From positions 17,169-81,168 of the forward strand of contig JAJFIU010000136.1 in assembly GCA_021774695.1 (NCBI GenBank): 64,000 nucleotides of DNA. Direction: 5' to 3'. Below are positions 53,690 through 62,993 of the stretch, piece after piece. The stretch comes from Alphaproteobacteria bacterium. Lineage in GTDB: Bacteria; Pseudomonadota; Alphaproteobacteria; Sphingomonadales; Kordiimonadaceae. Within the stretch, counting starts at the first letter, position 1. Every line of letters begins with the position of its first letter. A program made the translations under genes and the position numbers. Under the pieces are notes generated by a model. The model was given only the letters and a program-made list of their open reading frames with translations, had not been told where the DNA came from and ran no database searches.

Positions 53690-54445
53690 ATGAGGCTTTT
53701 AAGTGATAAAATTGCATTAATTACAGGTGCGGGAGCGGGAATTGGTCGCGCATCTGCGCTGAGCTTTTCTCAAGAAGGGGCAAAAATCGCCATTTTTAGC
53801 CGCACCAAGCAGGCTGTCGAGGAAACGGCTGACATGATCAGAGACATCGGCGGCGATGTTGTGGTGATCGTGGGTGATGTAACCAATGCCCAGGATATAA
53901 AGCGTGGTGTATCCACCGTTATGGATACATACGGACGCCTTGATTGCGCATTCAATAATGCAGGTACGGAAGGCCAGTTTGCATCTTTGGCCACACTTGA
54001 TGAGGCAGTTTATGATGACACGCTTTCAATAAACCTCAAAGGTGTATGGCTTTCGATGAAGCATCAGATTCCGGCATTACTTGAAAACGGAGGTGGTGCG
54101 ATTGTGAATATGTCATCCAATATTTCTACAATTGGTATGCCCGGTACCAGTCTTTATACGGCAAGCAAAGCTGGAGTTGATGGCCTTACCCGCTGCGGCG
54201 CAATGGACTATGCAGGACAAAATATTCGTATTAATGCGGTGGCGCCGGGCGGTGTTGAGAATACGGCCATGACTACACGTTTATGGACCGAGGAACAGCA
54301 GCAAGCAAACCGCGCTGGCAGCCCAACAGGGCGTTTATCTACTCCCGAAGATGTTGCTGAAGCTGCAATGTGGCTTTGTTCGGATAGAGCAAAGCATATT
54401 AATGGCCAAATATTAAATATCGATGGCGGGTTTGTTCCGCGCTAG
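53690..54445 (+). CDS. SDR family oxidoreductase
   Basis: 251 residues, classical short-chain dehydrogenase. NAD(P) motif ITGAGAGIGRASALSFS, FNNAGTEGQ, VNMSSNIS (Ser), active YTASKAG (Tyr and Lys), VAPGGVENTAMTTRLW and INGQILNIDGGFVPR. An Arg in IFSRTKQ after the second strand fits NADP preference, a weak inference. Strong AGGAGGA before the ATG. Under control of the CGNR operators and followed 9 bases later by a monooxygenase-like gene. Confidence 0.93.
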   Translation: MRLLSDKIALITGAGAGIGRASALSFSQEGAKIAIFSRTKQAVEETADMIRDIGGDVVVIVGDVTNAQDIKRGVSTVMDTYGRLDCAFNNAGTEGQFASLATLDEAVYDDTLSINLKGVWLSMKHQIPALLENGGGAIVNMSSNISTIGMPGTSLYTASKAGVDGLTRCGAMDYAGQNIRINAVAPGGVENTAMTTRLWTEEQQQANRAGSPTGRLSTPEDVAEAAMWLCSDRAKHINGQILNIDGGFVPR

Positions 54446-54454
54446 GAGAGAAAA

Positions 54455-54787
54455 ATGAATTCGATCAGTATGATTGTCGTCAATTGGGTCAAATCAGGTC
54501 TAGAGTCTGAATATCGACGGGCTGCAGAACCTGTTCTTGATGCAATGCGCTATGAAACGACGTTTATTAATACGGTTCTCCATCAAGACACCGAAAACCC
54601 AACGCGCTTTATGCTATATGAAACATGGGCTGATCGGAGTGAATTCTTTGAGGTGCAAATGAAAAAACCATATCGTTCGGAATATGAGCGCATATTACCC
54701 AGTCTGTTAAGAGCGCCGCGCGAAATTACCTATTTTGAACCACTGCGCGCCGATTTTAATTTTATGTATAACGGTAGGGGTGGGTAA
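54455..54787 (+). CDS. Antibiotic-biosynthesis-monooxygenase (YgiN-like) protein
   Basis: 110 residues, single ABM ferredoxin-like domain: MIVVNWVKSGLESEYRRAAEPVLDAMRYE, FINTVLHQDTENPTRFMLYETWADRSEFFEVQMKKPYRSEYERILPSLL. Members oxidise quinols or other aromatics without cofactor, or are dimeric ligand binders. Paired with the SDR under CGNR control, suggesting detoxification of a quinone-, furan- or aromatic-type compound. Its 3' end overlaps antisense the decayed HTH gene. Confidence 0.85.
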   Translation: MNSISMIVVNWVKSGLESEYRRAAEPVLDAMRYETTFINTVLHQDTENPTRFMLYETWADRSEFFEVQMKKPYRSEYERILPSLLRAPREITYFEPLRADFNFMYNGRGG

Positions 54788-55005
54788 ATGGGTGTTTGAG
54801 ACCGTGTAGGCGTTGAGGTCGCTGCGGCAGTACCTGACAGCACGACCGAGCTTGATGAAAGCTGGTCCGATGCCATACCCCGCCATTTGTTGAGGGTGGA
54901 GACAGCGAGCCCGAGATGCCGGGCTGCCTTGGTTGTTGTCAGCATATCGGTGCTGACTTCCCTATCGTCGCCGATCTGGTGTTTGATGTTAGGAGGGGTA
55001 ATCAT
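54783..55005 (-). pseudogene. Frameshifted excisionase/AlpA-like HTH gene
   Basis: From ATG 55005, preceded by GGAGG 6 bases away, the frame gives a polar lead and TTTKAARHLGLAVSTLNKWRG. After a one-base deletion in a G-run it continues YGIGPAFIKLGRAVRYCRSDLNAY, the expected second half of a MerR-like excisionase domain (DNA-binding helix then K-GRAVRY-SDL). Phage or integrative-element directionality factors have this build. Broken, so probably inactive. Confidence 0.75.
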
Positions 55006-55062
55006 GATTGTCCTCCCTGCCGTTGGAGGTGAGATGGGACGATCATCCTTCGAGCTGGCCTT

Positions 55063-55179
55063 AGCCACATTGACCGTTACAGCATTGCCAAGCGCTTTGT
55101 ATCGCTGGGTGTCGGAAACGCCTTCAGTCCAGCTATCGGGGATGGAAGTTATCAAGTCTGCAAGTAATTTATATTGCCT
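55063..55179 (-). pseudogene. DNA cytosine methyltransferase C-terminal remnant
   Basis: The reverse strand reads ITSIPDSWTEGVSDTQRYKALGNAVTVNV, the end of phage-type C5 cytosine methyltransferases (motifs IX-X, ALGNAVxxxV). Only about 38 codons remain, an in-frame stop precedes them, and the catalytic PC and ENV motifs are absent. The frame runs on into the HTH pseudogene. Debris of a phage or restriction-modification locus. Confidence 0.75.
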
Positions 55180-55244
55180 TTAATACCTTCTCGAGACCCA
55201 GTTATTTGAGGTTAAAGCTGGAGTGTTCTGTCATATGCCCGCAT

Positions 55245-55280
55245 AAAATTGGCTGACGGTAAAACCGCCAGCCAATTTTT
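55245..55280 (-). terminator. Rho-independent terminator of the TonB receptor gene
   Basis: AAAATTGGCTG (55245-55255) pairs with CAGCCAATTTT (55269-55279), with a CGGT/ACCG inner stem after one A-C mismatch and an AAA loop. T-runs flank both sides, so it can work in both directions. It lies 40 bases past the receptor stop. Confidence 0.9.
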
Positions 55281-55319
55281 ATTTCCATCCAAACCTAGAC
55301 GGATCTACATAGAGGCAAT

Positions 55320-57833
55320 TTAGAAGTTGTATGTAAGTTCCACACCAAACCTGCGCAGAGCACCCGGGTTAACAAACACACCGCCAAACTCAGGAGCGTT
55401 AATCACTTCTTCAAGGTGAATGTTATTGGTCAGATTTTTGGCAAAAGCCATAACTGACCAGTTGTCGCCCTGGAAACCCGCACGCATGTTAAGCGTACCG
55501 AAGGCATTTCGTTGAGTTTTGCTAAGATCAGCCGGAGCACCAAAAGCAGTTGGTACGGTATTGTTTTGAACCGTATGGAACCACATTGGGCCAACAATCA
55601 CATAGTCGGCACGGGTGAAAAACTCAACTTCGTCTGAAATGTGGAGTGTGTAATCGGCACCAAAGTTCAGATTGTAATCAGCCGTGTTTGGTGATTTGTT
55701 ACCAACCGTATTTGGACGAGCCTGATTCTCTTTGATCTCACTATCAATGACACTTGCACCAGCAAACAGATTAATATCTTTGGTTGCCTTAACAGACATG
55801 CCCAACTCAAGACCCTTGATTTTAACGTCGTCAATGTTCGAAACAACGCGCAACAAGCCAAAGCTCCCCACAAAGAACTCAAAGAACTGCATATCGGTGG
55901 TGTTAGTGATGTAACCAGCGCCGTCCAATGTCATCCGGCCACCAAACAAACGGCTCTTGAAACCAATTTCAAATGAACTGGACTTTTCTTTGCGATAAAG
56001 ATCGTCGATTGTAACATTGGCGTTAAGGGCATCATTGAAGAACAAGTCTACAGTCGCCTTACTGCCCTGGTTGTTAAAGCCACCACTTTTAAAGCCTACG
56101 CCCCAGCTGGTAAACAATGTGGTATTGTCGGCAATGTCCCATGTCAAAGAAAGTTTAGGCTGGATCTGCTCGAAAGTTGCCTGTTGTGAGGGAACCGTGC
56201 CTGATGGGTTGACCGAAGGATCAAGACCCGGGTTCAGAGGCGCACCACCATCAAAGGAAAAATTGCCATCAAAATCCACAAATTGTGAAACAGCATCCAG
56301 TGGCACCAAGCTCCTTACTTTGCGGTTTTCGTTATCATAACGCAACGCAAATGATGCTTCCACTTTGTCATTTAGATCATATTCCAACTGACCAAAAACA
56401 GCGAAAACTTCACTATCAAACTGGTCATGAACAAGCTGCTCAGTCGGGTTTGTAGACCCGATTGGGTTGAACAGATTTGGCGTGATACCAAAACCAGTGT
56501 CTATACCAAGGTTGATACCAACCTCGCGTTCAAGCTTCAGATAATATGTGCCCACAAGCCAGCGCAAATCCTGGCCATCATTCGACGCCAGGCGAATCTC
56601 GAAGCTTACATCTTCCTGATTGCGCACTTGATACTGGGTGCCATCACAGGTGGTTGGTGTGTATGGGCCAAGAAAAGAGCCGTTAGGCACGGCGAAAACA
56701 CTGTCGGGCACTTCGCCAAGCACCTGTGGGCTTGGCAGCGTGACGCCTTCAGCATTCAATGCCGCCGTAGTGGCCCGGCAAGTGGGCTCGCTGTTAAAGA
56801 AGCCAAACGCGCCACTGGTTCCATCGGCACCAAAATCCTGGTTGATATCACTGTATAGTGCCCATGCTGTCAAACTACCCCACTCAAAATCATGTTCGAT
56901 TTTAGCGGACAGTTCAATCGCACGCTGATTATTGAAGGGATCAATATTCGGCTGGAAAACATACTCGTGATCATTCACGTCTTCAAAAAGGTCGGGGTTA
57001 TTCAGAACCTCTGCGAAAAACGGCAGATTAAAAACCGGGTTAAAAGTGATCGAGGCCGCTTCCACTTCACCGTATCTGGCTTTCAGATCAATAAATGTGT
57101 TTTCACCAGCCTGAATAGCCAAACGCCCATTCACATTGAAGTTTTCAAAATCATCCACCGTAGCGCTGTTATCTGTAAAGCTGTTGCGGTAATATCCGTC
57201 TGACGTACGATAGTTTGCGTGCAGACGGTAGGACACTTTATCTTCGATAATCGGGCCGCCAACGGTGCCTGAAACGAAATAGCTTGAATCTTCAGCCGCG
57301 GAAACTTTTGTAGACATCTCAAAATCGTTGCCGGGACGGCGCGTCGAAACAATGATGGCACCCGCTGCGGCATTTCGACCATAAAGAGCACCTTGAGGGC
57401 CCTTAAGAATTTCAATCTGCCGCAAATCACTGAATTCACGGTTCAGGGCAGATGGATTAGACATCAAGATACCGTCCACGATAAAACCAAAGCTGGCCTC
57501 AGCATCACGTGCACTATTGATACCGCGAATATTCACCTGGGTATCACCAACTTCAATGGCATTCACAAATGTAACGCCGGGCGTCAACGCGATGAAATCC
57601 TCGGCGCGTTCAATCCCCGCTGCTTTAATCGTAGCGGATGTAAGAACCGTTACACTGGCCGGTACATCCTGAAATCTTTCTTCACGACGGCGAGCAACCA
57701 CCACAATTTCGTCTAAGGCAATGTCATCTTTCGACGAAGCCTCCTGTGCAGCCGCTACAGAAGCGGCAGGAACCAAAGCCGTAGCTGTAAGTCCAAGAGC
57801 GGTTGATAACTTTAATATCACCGAGCGTTTCAT
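55320..57833 (-). CDS. TonB-dependent receptor
   Basis: 837-residue outer-membrane active transporter. Signal peptide to about residue 29; TonB box DEIVVVARRREERFQ; plug domain with LTPGVTFV, IRGINSARD and RQIEILKGPQGALYGRNAAAGAI; then a large barrel ending in FGVELTYNF with terminal Phe. The build is that of the large iron-siderophore/vitamin-like receptor group of sphingomonad-type bacteria, many of which import organic substrates. It faces two amidohydrolase-type genes, and a shared TGTATACA motif suggests it imports their substrate. Confidence 0.95.
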   Translation of the reverse strand: MKRSVILKLSTALGLTATALVPAASVAAAQEASSKDDIALDEIVVVARRREERFQDVPASVTVLTSATIKAAGIERAEDFIALTPGVTFVNAIEVGDTQVNIRGINSARDAEASFGFIVDGILMSNPSALNREFSDLRQIEILKGPQGALYGRNAAAGAIIVSTRRPGNDFEMSTKVSAAEDSSYFVSGTVGGPIIEDKVSYRLHANYRTSDGYYRNSFTDNSATVDDFENFNVNGRLAIQAGENTFIDLKARYGEVEAASITFNPVFNLPFFAEVLNNPDLFEDVNDHEYVFQPNIDPFNNQRAIELSAKIEHDFEWGSLTAWALYSDINQDFGADGTSGAFGFFNSEPTCRATTAALNAEGVTLPSPQVLGEVPDSVFAVPNGSFLGPYTPTTCDGTQYQVRNQEDVSFEIRLASNDGQDLRWLVGTYYLKLEREVGINLGIDTGFGITPNLFNPIGSTNPTEQLVHDQFDSEVFAVFGQLEYDLNDKVEASFALRYDNENRKVRSLVPLDAVSQFVDFDGNFSFDGGAPLNPGLDPSVNPSGTVPSQQATFEQIQPKLSLTWDIADNTTLFTSWGVGFKSGGFNNQGSKATVDLFFNDALNANVTIDDLYRKEKSSSFEIGFKSRLFGGRMTLDGAGYITNTTDMQFFEFFVGSFGLLRVVSNIDDVKIKGLELGMSVKATKDINLFAGASVIDSEIKENQARPNTVGNKSPNTADYNLNFGADYTLHISDEVEFFTRADYVIVGPMWFHTVQNNTVPTAFGAPADLSKTQRNAFGTLNMRAGFQGDNWSVMAFAKNLTNNIHLEEVINAPEFGGVFVNPGALRRFGVELTYNF

Positions 57834-57936
57834 TTTATTCCCCTAGTTATTGTAAATTTCAAGTGTCAGCCATTGATGGTTATCATTTGTCACCGTACTT
57901 AAGTTTTGCACCGTATAGCCGAGCTTTCCTTTATTT

Positions 57937-57946
57937 TTGTATACAA
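57937..57946. promoter_or_regulatory. TTGTATACAA operator-like site, receptor side
   Basis: Perfect 10-bp palindrome TTGTATACAA preceded by TTATT, about 105 bases before the receptor start. GTATAC-centred palindromes are typical of GntR-family (FCD) regulators. No regulator gene is in this stretch. Confidence 0.5.
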
Positions 57947-58230
57947 TTACATCATCGCCATGCCTTAATCAAGTGTTTTTTACAAGGTTGTATCTCTGTA
58001 AATTAGCGGGCTAGACATCTCTTGTCCTATTCGAGCGCCTTCTTCTTAAATATCACCTAGAAAGAATTATACTTCCCCGTCTCCATGACCAGCGCCGTTA
58101 TTGAGCCGCATATAGACCTCTTATACTGAACCAACAGCGTTGCGCCGTGAGCGGTTCCGTTCTTAAGGCGGCTTTTTACTATCAAAAACACCAATATCGA
58201 GTGAAATTTTCCAGGTAACGGGCGTATTTT
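57947..58230. other. Gene-free divergent region between receptor and hydrolase genes
   Basis: About 280 bases without a credible frame, repeat or terminator. It probably holds the two divergent promoters; a ATTATACTT near 58067 and TTATACTGA near 58121 are possible -10 elements. Confidence 0.35.
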
Positions 58231-58240
58231 TTGTATACAT
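58231..58240. promoter_or_regulatory. TGTATACA operator-like site, hydrolase side
   Basis: TTGTATACAT, with core palindrome TGTATACA at 58232-58239, again preceded by a T-run (TATTTT). It shares the TTTTTGTATACA core with the site at 57937, about 104 bases before the isochorismatase-like gene. Confidence 0.5.
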
Positions 58241-58343
58241 GAGAATTGAAGGAACGTATGTTGAGTAATGAAAGCAAAATGGATTTATCAGCTTACTACT
58301 CATTCACACGTTTTGTTTCATTGTCGGTCAACAGGAGGGAAAA

Positions 58344-58979
58344 ATGACACAATCTGTCAAAGACAATTATAAAAATGTATGGGGCAATAAAATTGGCTTT
58401 GGGAACAAGCCGGCATTGTTAGTTATCGATTTTTTAAAGGGCTACACGACGGAAGGGGCTCCGCTTTTTGCACCCGGTGTTATTGATGCCGTTCGCGAAA
58501 GCCAGCCCCTGATCGCGGCCGCAAGGAAATGCGGCATTCCCGTTATTCACACGAATGTTCGTTACCACCCCAGCTCCTTCGCCGATGGCGGCATGTGGAT
58601 AAAAAAAGCCCCTGTCTTGGAGTGTCTGGTTGAGGGTAATGAACTTGCTAACTTCTGCGATGAGGTTCTGCCACTCGAATCTGAACTCATTGTAACCAAG
58701 CAGTACGCATCCGCCTTTTTTGGCACAAGTTTGGTAGCCACTCTAAATGCCCTCAACGTTGATACCGTGTTAATGGCAGGGTGCACGACAAGCGGCTGCA
58801 TCCGCGCAACGGCTGTAGACACAGTTCAATATGGATTCCGGCCAATCATTGTCGAGGAATGCGTGGGCGACCGCCATCCTGACCCCCACAACGCCAACCT
58901 GTTTGATATTGGCAACAAATATGGGGATATCGTCCCTCGGCAGGAAGTGATCGAATATCTGGAAAAAATAACGGAGTGA
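58344..58979 (+). CDS. Isochorismatase-family cysteine amidohydrolase
   Basis: 211 residues similar to N-carbamoylsarcosine amidase and nicotinamidase-like hydrolases. Catalytic triad candidates: Asp in LLVIDFLKGYT, Lys in VTKQYASAFFG and Cys in MAGCTTSGCIRATAVD, with the cis-peptide region around GCTTSGC. It would cleave an amide, carbamoyl or lactam bond in the cytoplasm. GGAGGG precedes the ATG. Forms an operon with the deacetylase-like gene 65 bases on. Confidence 0.92.
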   Translation: MTQSVKDNYKNVWGNKIGFGNKPALLVIDFLKGYTTEGAPLFAPGVIDAVRESQPLIAAARKCGIPVIHTNVRYHPSSFADGGMWIKKAPVLECLVEGNELANFCDEVLPLESELIVTKQYASAFFGTSLVATLNALNVDTVLMAGCTTSGCIRATAVDTVQYGFRPIIVEECVGDRHPDPHNANLFDIGNKYGDIVPRQEVIEYLEKITE

Positions 58980-59044
58980 TGCCAGCAACCGCATTATCAA
59001 CAAGCAAATCACATCGTAAACTTTATGAAGGAAAGGTGTTCTAA

Positions 59045-59929
59045 ATGACAAAACTGACTCAAACAAGAAATTATGATTATGTTCCAATCATTGACCGCCC
59101 ACCACTTATGCTGCCCAAAGGTGCGCGTGTAGCAGTCGTCCCTTATATCAATATCGAACATTTTCCTGAAAACATCGCTGGCACAGCTATCATTCCGGGA
59201 ACCCAACAGTTTGAGCCCGATCCACTGAATTATGGCTGGCGCGATTACGGCAATCGTGTGGGGCTGTGGCGCATGATGGACATCATGGACAAGTGCGGCA
59301 TGCGCGGCACGGTTTGCCTGAACTCGGACATCATTCGTGAATACCCTCGCATCATTGAAGAGGGCGAGAAGCGCAACTGGGCTTGGATTGGACACGGCAT
59401 CAACAACGCACCTGCCAACTTCCTGAGCGGTATTGACGAGGAAAAAGAGCGGGAAGTTATTGGCACCGTACTAGACGAAATGGAAAAAGCCTTGGGTCGC
59501 AAGACCAAAGGGTGGCTTAGCCCGTTCCTGACGCATACATATAATACTCCTAATATTCTCGCTGATATGGGTGTTGAATATCTTTGTGACTTCACCGCAG
59601 ATGATCATCCATTCCCGTTCAACACCAAGACCAACAGCCTGATTTCGGTGCCTTACACCGTTGAGCTGAACGATATTCCCGCCTTCATGAATGTGGGCAT
59701 GAGCTCAGCCGATTTTGGTGACATGATCATTGATCAATTTGACATGCTGTATGAAGAAGGCGCCACGAATGGCCGAATTATGCCAATCTGTCTGCACACA
59801 TTCTTCGTGGGCCAACCCAACAAGGCCCTTCATCTGAGAAGGGCGTTTGAACATATTGCCGGGCATTCTGATGTTTGGATGGCCACCGGTGATGAAGTGA
59901 ACGACTGGTACCGGGAAAACCATATGTAA
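59045..59929 (+). CDS. Polysaccharide-deacetylase-fold hydrolase (PuuE-like)
   Basis: 294 residues of the NodB-fold group that includes cofactor-free allantoinase PuuE. VAVVPYINIEHFP replaces the usual TFDDG motif; YGNRVGLWRMMDIMDKCGMRGTVCLNS, WAWIGHGINNAP, WLSPFLTHTYNTPNILADMGVEYLCDFTADDHPF and ICLHTFFVGQP follow. With an amidohydrolase partner and a receptor it suggests breakdown of a ureide, hydantoin or similar cyclic amide. The substrate is inference only. Confidence 0.88.
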   Translation: MTKLTQTRNYDYVPIIDRPPLMLPKGARVAVVPYINIEHFPENIAGTAIIPGTQQFEPDPLNYGWRDYGNRVGLWRMMDIMDKCGMRGTVCLNSDIIREYPRIIEEGEKRNWAWIGHGINNAPANFLSGIDEEKEREVIGTVLDEMEKALGRKTKGWLSPFLTHTYNTPNILADMGVEYLCDFTADDHPFPFNTKTNSLISVPYTVELNDIPAFMNVGMSSADFGDMIIDQFDMLYEEGATNGRIMPICLHTFFVGQPNKALHLRRAFEHIAGHSDVWMATGDEVNDWYRENHM

Positions 59930-59957
59930 GACGCGGAAAAGTGTTAATCTGTTCTAT

Positions 59958-59995
59958 AACGCCGCCCTGCCTGTGCAGGGCGGCGTTAGTTTTTG
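59958..59995 (+). terminator. Strong bidirectional terminator
   Basis: AACGCCGCCCTGC (59958-59970) and GCAGGGCGGCGTT (59975-59987) form a perfect 13-bp stem with loop CTGT, followed by AGTTTTTG. It ends the hydrolase operon; the stop codon of the convergent DMT transporter gene lies inside its 3' arm. Confidence 0.95.
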
Positions 59996-60852
59996 GGCAT
60001 CAACTGGCGAGACGAAACAACCGAAGCCACCAGTATGATCGCACCACCCATAAAGCTGATCCAATCAAATTGATCCTGAAACAACACCGCACCCAGGGCG
60101 GCTGCAAAAATCAAACGTATAAAGTCAAACGGTAGCAGCATACTCATGTCTGCTCGTGAAAGCGCCTGTGTCATACTCAGGTGTGCAATGACCGACAGCA
60201 AGCTCATCAGTAACACCATCATCCATTGCAGCACGCCAGAAGGCCATTGCCAATAAGCCAATGCAAGTGTCAAGCTAATTGGCAGCGGGATTAGATAACC
60301 ATATATGGTAACAAGCTTTGGGCTTTCCTTATGAGTGAGAATTTTCATGCACGTGAGTGTGCCAGCAAAGCAAAGGGCCGCACCAAGCGAAGCGAGGACG
60401 CCGATATTAAAAGTTTGAAAACCTGGCCGCAAAAGAACCATCGCCCCAATAAAAGCGATGAAAACAGCTGCTATTTGCTTAAGCGTCAAGTGGTCTCTCA
60501 GAAAAAATAGCGCCAACATAAGAGCAAAAATAGGCGTCAAATAACTATAAGCAACAGCATCGGCCAAGGGTATATGACTTAGGGCAAAAAAAGTAAGGCT
60601 GACTGTTGTGATGCTCAAAATCCCACGGAGTAAATTCAAAGGCAGTTGTTTCGTCTGCAAGGAACGCACGCCACTTTTAAGGAAAAGCGGTAAAATCATC
60701 AACGCCCCGAAAAGTGTTCGGATAAACACCAACATCAGAGGGTGGAAATCCTGAGACAAGCTTCTGACGCTGGCCCACAGCCCCGCATAAGAAAGCGCGT
60801 AAAGTAGGATGAAAAAAACAGCGTGTGGTGTTAATTTATTTTGAATATTCAT
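59986..60852 (-). CDS. EamA/DMT family transporter
   Basis: 288 residues with about ten hydrophobic helices in two EamA halves (LSYAGLWASVRSL ... PLFLKSGV; LPLPISLTLALAYW ... FMGGAIILVASVV). Typical PLADAVAYSYLTPIFALMLALFFLRD and TQALSRADMSMLLPFDFIRLIFAAALGAVLF motifs of the drug/metabolite exporters. Substrate unknown. Confidence 0.9.
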   Translation of the reverse strand: MNIQNKLTPHAVFFILLYALSYAGLWASVRSLSQDFHPLMLVFIRTLFGALMILPLFLKSGVRSLQTKQLPLNLLRGILSITTVSLTFFALSHIPLADAVAYSYLTPIFALMLALFFLRDHLTLKQIAAVFIAFIGAMVLLRPGFQTFNIGVLASLGAALCFAGTLTCMKILTHKESPKLVTIYGYLIPLPISLTLALAYWQWPSGVLQWMMVLLMSLLSVIAHLSMTQALSRADMSMLLPFDFIRLIFAAALGAVLFQDQFDWISFMGGAIILVASVVSSRQLMPKN

Positions 60853-60948
60853 AGAAGCTGTTTTCTAGGCACCGAAAAGAGCTTAAAGTTTTCTCGAAGT
60901 TTTTCAAATCCAGTATATCCATCACCCACCCTGTACCCGACCATGGGA

Positions 60949-61557
60949 TCAATCAAAGGATTGCCACGGCAAGTGCTGTAGACGTTCTTCCTGATACGCT
61001 TTTATATTATCCACTGATTGTAGTGTCAGTGAAATTTCATCAAGGCCTTGAAGTAAATAATCCTTGCGAGCCAAGGGGATATCAAAGGATATGACACGCC
61101 CCTCATCTGTCGTGATTTCTTGCTTTTCAAGGTTAACCGCCATTTCCAGTCCAGCCACAGCGGCGCACATCAGCTCATTAACGAGGTCTTCAGGGAGGGT
61201 GACTGTTAAAATGCCATTCTTATAACAGTTGGACGCAAAAATATCAGCGAAGCTGGTGCCTATGAGAACCTTGTAACCCGCCTCCCGCAAAGCCCAAACC
61301 GCATGCTCACGGCTGGACCCGCAGCCAAAATTTGGGCCAGTCAAAAGAATGGCGCTGTTCGCATACAGCGGTTGATGAAAAACCGAACTTTTAATGGGGC
61401 TACCATCTTCATGAAAACGCAACGTATAGAGTAAACCCTCACCAATGCCTGTGGTTTTGATGGTTTTAAGATAGCGCGACGGCACTATCAGGTCAGTATC
61501 TACATTGGCTTGCTGGAAAGGCGTAGCGATACTCGAGACGTTTTTAAACGGCTCCAT
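60949..61557 (-). CDS. leuD: 3-isopropylmalate dehydratase small subunit
   Basis: 202 residues. FQQANVDTDLIVPSRYLKTI at the N-terminus, TGPNFGCGSSREHAVWALREAGYKVLIGTSFADIFASNCYKNGILTV in the swivel domain. With LeuC it isomerises 2-isopropylmalate to 3-isopropylmalate in leucine synthesis. Two bases after leuC. Confidence 0.95.
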   Translation of the reverse strand: MEPFKNVSSIATPFQQANVDTDLIVPSRYLKTIKTTGIGEGLLYTLRFHEDGSPIKSSVFHQPLYANSAILLTGPNFGCGSSREHAVWALREAGYKVLIGTSFADIFASNCYKNGILTVTLPEDLVNELMCAAVAGLEMAVNLEKQEITTDEGRVISFDIPLARKDYLLQGLDEISLTLQSVDNIKAYQEERLQHLPWQSFD

Positions 61558-61559
61558 TT

Positions 61560-62993
61560 TTATTCTCCCAACTCTTTAACATCAATTAAATGGCCTGCAA
61601 CGGCGGCAGCGGCTGCCAGGGCGGGGCTTAAAAGATGGGTGCGCGCGCCAGGACCCTGACGGCCTTCAAAATTTCGGTTTGATGTGGAAGCACAGCGTTC
61701 TTCTGGACCGACCCTATCAGGGTTCATGCCCAAACACATGGAGCAACCCGGCTCTCGCCATTCAAAACCCGCATCCGTGAAAATCACGTCCAGCCCTTCG
61801 TCTTCGGCCTGCTTCTTTACAAGCCCTGACCCGGGAACCGCCAGCGCCTGAACGATTGTTGAAGATATTTTCCGGCCTTTAAGAACCTTTGCCGCTGCCC
61901 GCATGTCTTCTATTCGCGCATTGGTGCAAGAGCCAATGAAAACGCGGTCAAGTGTAGCATCCGACAATTTCTGTCCCGCTTTCAGTCCCATATATTCAAG
62001 AGCCTTCAGCGCCGCATCTTTTTTAACGATATCGTCAAAGTCATACGGGTTAGGAACACGGCCCGTAACCGGAATAACTTGTTCAGGGCTAGTTCCCCAC
62101 GTCGCCATCGCGACAATTTCACTCGCATCAAGGGTTATTTCTTTATCAAAAACCGCTTCACAATCCGATTTAAAATATCCCCAATAGGCTAACGCCGCAT
62201 CCCACTTTTTCGCATCAGGAGCAGAGGGGCGACCCTTGAGGTAGGCGAAGGTTTTGTTATCCGGCGCGATCATGCCAGCCCGCGCGCCCGCCTCAATAGA
62301 CATATTACACAGTGTCATCCGCCCTTCCATCGAAAGCGCAGATATGGTCTCACCACAATATTCAATGACGTAGCCGGTGCCACCTCCAGCGCCAATTTTC
62401 CCGATGATCGCTAAGGCTATATCCTTGGCCGAAAGATGGTCGGGAAGCGTGCCGTTGACCGTCACCTTCATATTCTTGGATTTGTGTAGAACCAATGTTT
62501 GTGTGGCCAGCGTATGGGCTACTTCTGAAGTTCCGATACCAAAGGCCAGCGCACCAAACGCCCCGTGCGTGGAAGTGTGGCTGTCGCCGCACACGATTGT
62601 CATCCCGGGTTGCGTTATGCCTTGCTCTGGACCAACCACATGAACGATGCCGTTGCGCACATCATCAAGATCGAAAAGCGTGATATTGTTTGCGCGTGCG
62701 TTTGATTTCAACACATCAATCTGCTGCTTTGACAAAGCATCCTTGATGGGAAGCTCGCGAGCCGTGGTTGGCACATTATGGTCAGGCACTGCCAAAGTGG
62801 ACCCTGGGCTAAAAACCGGCAACCCTCTCGCTGATAACATGTCAAAAGCCTGCGGGCTGGTAACATCATGAATAAAATGTTGATCAATATAGATGATGCT
62901 CCCGCCGCTTGCATGCATGTCAACAACGTGCTGTTGCCAGATCTTATCGTATAATGTTGCAGGTTGGGGTTTAGCGTTTGTCGTTAGAGGCAT
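61560..62993 (-). CDS. leuC: 3-isopropylmalate dehydratase large subunit
   Basis: 477 residues from ATG 62993, which has AAGGTG about 6 bases upstream; the longer frame to 63065 is unsupported. Aconitase-fold [4Fe-4S] cysteines in [10 protein letters not shown] and [13 protein letters not shown]; also [36 protein letters not shown] and [19 protein letters not shown]. Same operon as leuD. Confidence 0.95.
   Translation of the reverse strand: MPLTTNAKPQPATLYDKIWQQHVVDMHASGGSIIYIDQHFIHDVTSPQAFDMLSARGLPVFSPGSTLAVPDHNVPTTARELPIKDALSKQQIDVLKSNARANNITLFDLDDVRNGIVHVVGPEQGITQPGMTIVCGDSHTSTHGAFGALAFGIGTSEVAHTLATQTLVLHKSKNMKVTVNGTLPDHLSAKDIALAIIGKIGAGGGTGYVIEYCGETISALSMEGRMTLCNMSIEAGARAGMIAPDNKTFAYLKGRPSAPDAKKWDAALAYWGYFKSDCEAVFDKEITLDASEIVAMATWGTSPEQVIPVTGRVPNPYDFDDIVKKDAALKALEYMGLKAGQKLSDATLDRVFIGSCTNARIEDMRAAAKVLKGRKISSTIVQALAVPGSGLVKKQAEDEGLDVIFTDAGFEWREPGCSMCLGMNPDRVGPEERCASTSNRNFEGRQGPGARTHLLSPALAAAAAVAGHLIDVKELGE

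Noticed and set aside
54730..55155. Single 141-residue gene joining a methyltransferase-like start and an HTH
   Set aside because: It is an accidental in-frame join: the start is the tail of a methyltransferase, and the HTH part continues in another frame after a one-base deletion. Treated as two pseudogenes.
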